From contig NZ_JAEKEZ010000029.1 of NCBI RefSeq assembly GCF_016650815.1, positions 372,001 to 436,000 of the forward strand: a stretch of DNA of 64,000 bases. The letters are read 5' to 3'. This DNA is from Pseudomonas sp. TH31 (lineage in GTDB: Bacteria > Pseudomonadota > Gammaproteobacteria > Pseudomonadales > Pseudomonadaceae). Within the stretch, counting starts at the first letter, position 1, and each line of letters begins with the position of its first letter. Positions 59,965-64,000 of the stretch are shown piece by piece. The notes under the pieces were generated by a model. That model was not told the DNA's origin and ran no database searches. It saw only the letters and a program-made list of their open reading frames with translations. A program made the position numbers and the translations under genes.

Positions 59965-60906
59965 ATGGCCGACTCTGCTTTTTTCTGCACCCTGTCACAC
60001 GAAGGCGTTCTCGCGGTCCGCGGCGCGGATGCCGGCAAATTCCTGCAAGGCCAATTGACCTGCAACCTCAACTACCTGAGCGACTCCCAGGCCAGCCTCG
60101 GCGCCCGTTGCACCCAGAAAGGCCGGATGCAGTCGAGTTTCCGCATTCTGCTGGAAGGCGACGGCGTTCTCCTGGCCATGGCCACCGAGCTGCTGGAGCC
60201 GCAACTGGCGGACCTGAAAAAATACGCAGTGTTTTCCAAATCCAAACTGACCGATGAAAGTGCTGCCTGGGTGCGTCTGGGCCTCGATCATGGCGATGCG
60301 GCACTGCGCAGCCTGGGTCTTGAGCTGCCGGCCGACACCGACAGCGTTGCGCGCACCGACGGCCTGATCGCCATTCGTGTTTCACCGGAACGTGCCGAAC
60401 TCTGGGTTGCCGCCGATCAAGCCGACGTCATCAAGGGCAAGCTGTCCGCCCTGCTGGCCGAAGGCGATCTGAATCAATGGCTGCTGGGCCAGATCCGCGC
60501 CGGGATCGGCCAGGTCATGCCGAGCACCCGTGAGCTGTTCATCCCGCAAATGCTCAACCTGCAAGCCGTTGGCGGCGTGAGCTTCAAGAAAGGCTGCTAC
60601 ACCGGCCAGGAAATCGTCGCGCGAATGCAGTACCTGGGCAAACTCAAGCGCCGGCTGTACCGCTTGCAACTCGATGGCAGTGAATTGCCGGAGCCCGGTA
60701 CCCAGCTGTTTTCCCCGAGCCACGGCAGTTCCATCGGTGAAGTGGTGATTGCCGCACGCGGCAAACAAAACATTGAACTCCTGGCCGTACTGCAAGCCGA
60801 AGCAGCAGAGGGCGGCGACATTCACCTGGCAGCGCTCGAAGGCCCTGCCCTGCACTTGCTCGACCTGCCCTACATGCTGGATCGCGATAAAGAAATCCAG
60901 CGTTAA
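59965..60906 (+). CDS. ygfZ: tRNA-modifying/Fe-S assembly protein YgfZ
   Basis: 313 residues of the folate-binding GCV-T-like family. GKFLQGQLTCNLNYL at the N-terminus and the signature KKGCYTGQEIVARMQYLGKLKRRLYRL (K-G-C-Y-T-G-Q-E) at about 212-235. Acts with tetrahydrofolate in Fe-S cluster enzyme maintenance. Diverges from sdhE. Confidence 0.93.
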   Translation: MADSAFFCTLSHEGVLAVRGADAGKFLQGQLTCNLNYLSDSQASLGARCTQKGRMQSSFRILLEGDGVLLAMATELLEPQLADLKKYAVFSKSKLTDESAAWVRLGLDHGDAALRSLGLELPADTDSVARTDGLIAIRVSPERAELWVAADQADVIKGKLSALLAEGDLNQWLLGQIRAGIGQVMPSTRELFIPQMLNLQAVGGVSFKKGCYTGQEIVARMQYLGKLKRRLYRLQLDGSELPEPGTQLFSPSHGSSIGEVVIAARGKQNIELLAVLQAEAAEGGDIHLAALEGPALHLLDLPYMLDRDKEIQR

Positions 60907-60942
60907 CAGCAGTATTTTTTTGCAAGACCCTAGAGAACAGAA

Positions 60943-61764
60943 ATGAGCGAGCTGGCGGATAAGGTCCAACAGGATTTGGTTGAGGCCATCGATAACGATG
61001 ATCTGGTTCTGCCAACACTACCGGAAGTGGCCCTGCAAATTCGCAAGGCCGCTGAAGATCCGGAAATCAGCGTAAGCACCCTGAGTAAAGTAATCGGCCG
61101 CGATACCGCGCTGTCGGCGCGCCTGATCAAAGTGGTCAACAGCCCGTTGCTGCGTGCGACCCAGGAAGTCACCGACCTGCACACGGCCATCACCCGGCTG
61201 GGCGTGAACTACAGCAGCAACCTGGCCATCGGCTTGGTGATGGAACAGATTTTCCACGCCCGTTCTGAAGTGGTGGAACAGAAAATGCGCGATGTCTGGC
61301 GCAAAAGCCTGGAAATCGCCGGGATCAGTTACGCGCTGTGCCGCAGCTATACCCAGCTCAAGCCGGATCAGGCTGCGCTGGGCGGGTTGGTACATCAAAT
61401 TGGTGTACTGCCGATCCTGACGTACGCCGAAGACCACTATGAACTGCTCTCGGACCCGGTCAGTCTCAACCATGTGATCGACCGCATTCATCCGTTGCTC
61501 GGCGACAAGCTGCTCAGCGTCTGGGAATTTCCGGAGATGCTGGTGAAATTGCCGGGGCAGTACCTGGACTTCAAACGTGATTCCGGGCGGGTCGATTATG
61601 TCGACCTGGTACAGGTCGCCAGCCTGTATTGCCACAAGGACACCGACCACCCGCTGGCCCGCATAGATGTGCTCAATGTTCCGGCGTTCAAGAAGCTGGG
61701 GATTGATCCAGAGAATGAGGCGATGTGCAGGGATCTGGAAGAGTCGCGGTCGATGTTTTATTGA
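60943..61764 (+). CDS. HDOD-domain signalling protein
   Basis: 273 residues. The HDOD domain covers about residues 22-220: LPTLPEVALQIRKAAEDPEISVSTLSKVIGRDTALSARLIKVVNSP, then ITRLGVNYSSNLAIGLVMEQIF and QAALGGLVHQIGVLPILTYAEDHY. HDOD proteins lack HD-GYP catalytic residues and act as scaffolds in motility, c-di-GMP or stress signalling. No partner gene is adjacent; the role is unknown. Starts 36 bases after ygfZ, possibly cotranscribed. Confidence 0.88.
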   Translation: MSELADKVQQDLVEAIDNDDLVLPTLPEVALQIRKAAEDPEISVSTLSKVIGRDTALSARLIKVVNSPLLRATQEVTDLHTAITRLGVNYSSNLAIGLVMEQIFHARSEVVEQKMRDVWRKSLEIAGISYALCRSYTQLKPDQAALGGLVHQIGVLPILTYAEDHYELLSDPVSLNHVIDRIHPLLGDKLLSVWEFPEMLVKLPGQYLDFKRDSGRVDYVDLVQVASLYCHKDTDHPLARIDVLNVPAFKKLGIDPENEAMCRDLEESRSMFY

Positions 61765-61780
61765 TTGTGAACACTTCCCT

Positions 61781-61880
61781 CCGTAGGAGCTGCCGAAGGC
61801 TGCGATCTTTTGACTTTGATCCTGGCGCCTGACGGATCGCTGAAGATCAAAAGATCGCAGCCTTCGGCAGCTCCTACGGG
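61781..61880. repeat. REP-type inverted repeat pair (AGATCGCAGCC class)
   Basis: CCGTAGGAGCTGCCGAAGGC followed about 40 bases later by its exact complement, in the reverse order of the other pairs (GTAGGAG outside). Lies between convergent genes. Confidence 0.9.
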
Positions 61881-61896
61881 GCAATCACCCTGCCGA

Positions 61897-63285
61897 TCAC
61901 TCCCCTGCCATAAAACTCACCCGAACCTTCAACCCCGCCGTCTCCCCGTCGTGCAGGCTGATCTGCGCCAGGTGCGCGCGGCAGATCTCACCGACAATCG
62001 CCAAGCCCAACCCTGATCCCGCGACCTGCTGGTTGCGTCGATAAAAGCGCTCGAACACCCGATCGCGCTCTTCAAGGGGAATCCCGGGGCCATCGTCCTC
62101 GACCTCCAGCACCGCTGGCGCCGTGACACGCAGGATCACGTTGCCGCCCGGCGGTGTGTGAGCCAGCGCGTTGTCCACCAGATTGCTCAACAATTCGTTC
62201 AACAGTGTCGGTTCACCCCGCAGCCACACCGGTTCGTCCGCCTCCAGTGCCAGCGCCACGCCGCGTGCATGGGCCAGCGGCGCCATGGCCATGCCCAGTT
62301 CCCGGGCCAACTGGCTCAAGTCCAGCAACTGCGCACCGCCCTCGGCAATCGCCCGCGCGCCGTTTTCGACCCGAGCCAGGGAAAGCAACTGATTGGCCAA
62401 GTGCGTCAGGCGATCCGTTCCTTGGGCGGCGGTTTCCAGGGTGCTGCGCCAGATTTCGGGTTCGCTCGCGCGCAAGCCCAACTCCAGTCGTGCCTTGAGC
62501 GCCGCCAGCGGTGTACGTAATTCATGAGCGGCATCGGCGATGAACTGCGCCTGACGCTCAAACTGCCCGCGCAGGCGTTCGGTAAAGTGATTGAGCGCTC
62601 GCACCAGCGGCCACAACTCACGCTGCACTTCCACCAGCGGCAATGGCCGCAGGTCATCAGACTGGCGCTCTTCCACTGCGGTGCGCAAACGCTCCAACGG
62701 ACGCAACGCCGCGCTGACCGCAAACCAGACGATCATCAGTGCGCCAATCGCCAACATGCCCAGCCGCAGCAAGGTATCCGCCGCGAGGCTGCGCGCCATG
62801 CGCACTCGCGCCTCATCAGTCTCCGCCACACGAATTTCCGCCATGCCATTCATGTTCGGTTCGATCACGGCTTTGAGCAGACTGACCACCCGCACGTTCT
62901 GCCCCTGGTACGTGGCGTCGTAGAAACGCGCCAACGCCGGGTAGTCGTCGGTGCGCGGCGTTCCCGGCGGCGGTCCGGGGAGGTTTTCGTAACCGGAAAT
63001 CAGCTTCTGATGGATGTCGTTGACCTGGTAATAAATTCGCCCGGCACTGTCGTAGGCGAAGGTATCTAGGGCGACGTAAGGCACGTTCGCGCTGAGGCTG
63101 CCATCGCGCTGGGACAGGCCCGCGGCGATGGTCCGCGCCGAAGCCAGCAAGGTCCGGTCATAAGCGGTGTCGGCCGCTTCGCGACCGTTCCAATACGCGC
63201 TCAGACCGCTGGCCAACATCAGCACCACCAGCAATAGCGCCAGGTTCCACAGCAACCGCCAGCGCAGGCTGCTGGGCTTATGCAT
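61897..63285 (-). CDS. two-component sensor histidine kinase, TctE/QseC-like
   Basis: 462 residues from MHKPSSLRWRLLWNLALLLVVLML (ATG at 63285, overlapping the regulator stop by 8 bases). TM1 about 10-30; a periplasmic sensor segment with 2CSK-type features; TM2 near 180-200; HAMP-like linker (LRPLERLRTAVEERQSDDLRPL); HisKA with phospho-His in DAAHELRTPLAALKARL; HATPase N box LLSNLVDNALAHT, G1 DDGPGIPLEER, G2 GSGLGLAIV. The ligand is unknown. Confidence 0.9.
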   Translation of the reverse strand: MHKPSSLRWRLLWNLALLLVVLMLASGLSAYWNGREAADTAYDRTLLASARTIAAGLSQRDGSLSANVPYVALDTFAYDSAGRIYYQVNDIHQKLISGYENLPGPPPGTPRTDDYPALARFYDATYQGQNVRVVSLLKAVIEPNMNGMAEIRVAETDEARVRMARSLAADTLLRLGMLAIGALMIVWFAVSAALRPLERLRTAVEERQSDDLRPLPLVEVQRELWPLVRALNHFTERLRGQFERQAQFIADAAHELRTPLAALKARLELGLRASEPEIWRSTLETAAQGTDRLTHLANQLLSLARVENGARAIAEGGAQLLDLSQLARELGMAMAPLAHARGVALALEADEPVWLRGEPTLLNELLSNLVDNALAHTPPGGNVILRVTAPAVLEVEDDGPGIPLEERDRVFERFYRRNQQVAGSGLGLAIVGEICRAHLAQISLHDGETAGLKVRVSFMAGE

Positions 63286-63949
63286 CGCGGCTTTCCAGTA
63301 AATAACCGAGGCCACGGAAGGTCACGATTGCAACGGGTTGGCCATCGAGTTTCTTGCGCAAGCGGTGAACGTAAATTTCGATGGCGTCGGGGCTGGCCTC
63401 TTCGTCCAGGCCAAATACCTGGGACGCCAGTTGTTCCTTGCTCATCACCCGACCGGGGCGGGCGATCAGCGCTTCGAGCACGGCTTGTTCGCGAGAGGTC
63501 AGGGTCAGCAATTCTTCGCCGAGGGTGAAGCGTCGCGTGTCCAGGTCATAGGCCAACACGCCACAGCGCTGCTGCCGCTCACCACCTAAAACGCTGCGCC
63601 GCAGCAAGGCTTTGACCCGGGCTTCGAGCTCGGTCAGTTCGAAGGGTTTGGCGAGGTAATCGTCGGCGCCGAGGTTCAGGCCATGGACCCGGTCCTTGAC
63701 GTCGCTGCGGGCAGTCAGCATCAACACCGGCAGGTTTTTACCCTGGGCCCGCAGACGCGCCAGCACTTCAAAACCATCCATGCGCGGCAGGCCGACATCG
63801 AGGATCGCCATGGCGTATTCCTCGCTGCTCAAGGCCAGGTCGGCCGCCACGCCGTCGTGCAAAACATCCACGGTCAAGCCGGTGCTCTTGAGCGCCTGGG
63901 CGACACTTTCGGCGAGCTGCAGATGGTCTTCGACGAGCAGGACACGCAT
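63278..63949 (-). CDS. OmpR-family response regulator, QseB/TctD-like
   Basis: 223 residues. Receiver with MRVLLVEDHLQLAESVAQAL, phospho-acceptor Asp in MAILDVGLPRMDG (about residue 51), VLMLTARSDVKDRVHGLNLGADDYLAKPF; C-terminal winged helix with LTSREQAVLEALIARPGRVMSKEQL and IEIYVHRLRKKLDG. Coupled to the kinase gene by an 8-base overlap. Target genes, perhaps a transporter upstream, lie beyond the window. Confidence 0.92.
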   Translation of the reverse strand: MRVLLVEDHLQLAESVAQALKSTGLTVDVLHDGVAADLALSSEEYAMAILDVGLPRMDGFEVLARLRAQGKNLPVLMLTARSDVKDRVHGLNLGADDYLAKPFELTELEARVKALLRRSVLGGERQQRCGVLAYDLDTRRFTLGEELLTLTSREQAVLEALIARPGRVMSKEQLASQVFGLDEEASPDAIEIYVHRLRKKLDGQPVAIVTFRGLGYLLESRDA

Positions 63950-64000
63950 GGATTTTTACCTCGTTCAGAGATGGTCGACGCCATTCTTTGGCGCGGAGTT

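Noticed and set aside
283..61880. REP pairs as CRISPR repeats
   Set aside because: They are single inverted pairs scattered between genes, without evenly spaced direct repeats or spacers. No CRISPR array or cas gene is in the window.

Overview
The window is chromosomal DNA of a fluorescent-group Pseudomonas. Evidence: the intact algU-mucA-mucB-mucD envelope-stress locus, sdhE-ygfX-ygfZ beside nadB, rnd-ycgL, purC/bamC/dapA, high-GC codon use, and at least nine paired inverted repeats of the Pseudomonas REP type (cores such as AGATCGCAGCCTTCGG or GGGAGCGGGCTTGCTCGCG). The assignment to a species group is inference.

Layout. 1-7.4 kb: end of an OmpR-type regulator, two related small lipoproteins, and a translationally coupled RND efflux operon (permease, adaptor, outer-membrane factor). 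7.5-20.8 kb: housekeeping and metabolic genes, including a SpoU methyltransferase, a predicted inactive M61-like peptidase, a YcgN protein, a nitroreductase, a D-2-hydroxyacid dehydrogenase, ycgL-rnd, eptA, a glutamine-synthetase-like polyamine enzyme and two transporters. 20.9-26 kb: a stub of a thermostable-hemolysin-family gene, two tandem LysR paralogues, a CHMI isomerase, and a LysR-LtrA pair. 26.1-30.3 kb: a gtr-type O-antigen/lipid-linked sugar modification operon (gtrB, SAM methyltransferase, gtrA, DUF6311-like membrane protein) carrying three one-base homopolymer frameshifts. 30.5-33.5 kb: a 205-bp palindromic MITE-like insertion and the fused phosphatase/mannitol-1-phosphate dehydrogenase mtlD.

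33.7-45.04 kb is an 11.3-kb island inserted at the 3' end of tRNA-Ser(CGA). It has a 19/20-bp att duplication, a full-length integrase, paired candidate integrase arm sites at both ends, a second catalytic-domain-only tyrosine recombinase with its own inverted repeats, a VapD-like ribonuclease, and one long leftward operon. That operon holds a phage tail tape-measure protein, small unknown genes and three proteins with related zinc ribbons, one of which also has an HNH-like motif. No capsid, portal, terminase, baseplate, lysis or recognisable replication gene is present. It therefore looks like a phage-satellite-like or tail-interfering element rather than a degraded prophage. This is the part of the window most likely to hold something undescribed.

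45-64 kb is core again: purC, a WalJ-type MBL hydrolase, bamC, dapA, a GcvR-like protein, bcp, a PerM-family transporter, TusA-like, BepA-like M48 protease, mucD-mucB-mucA-algU (no mucC) with two AlgU-type promoters, nadB, ygfX-sdhE, ygfZ, an HDOD protein, and a two-component system cut off just after its regulator start.
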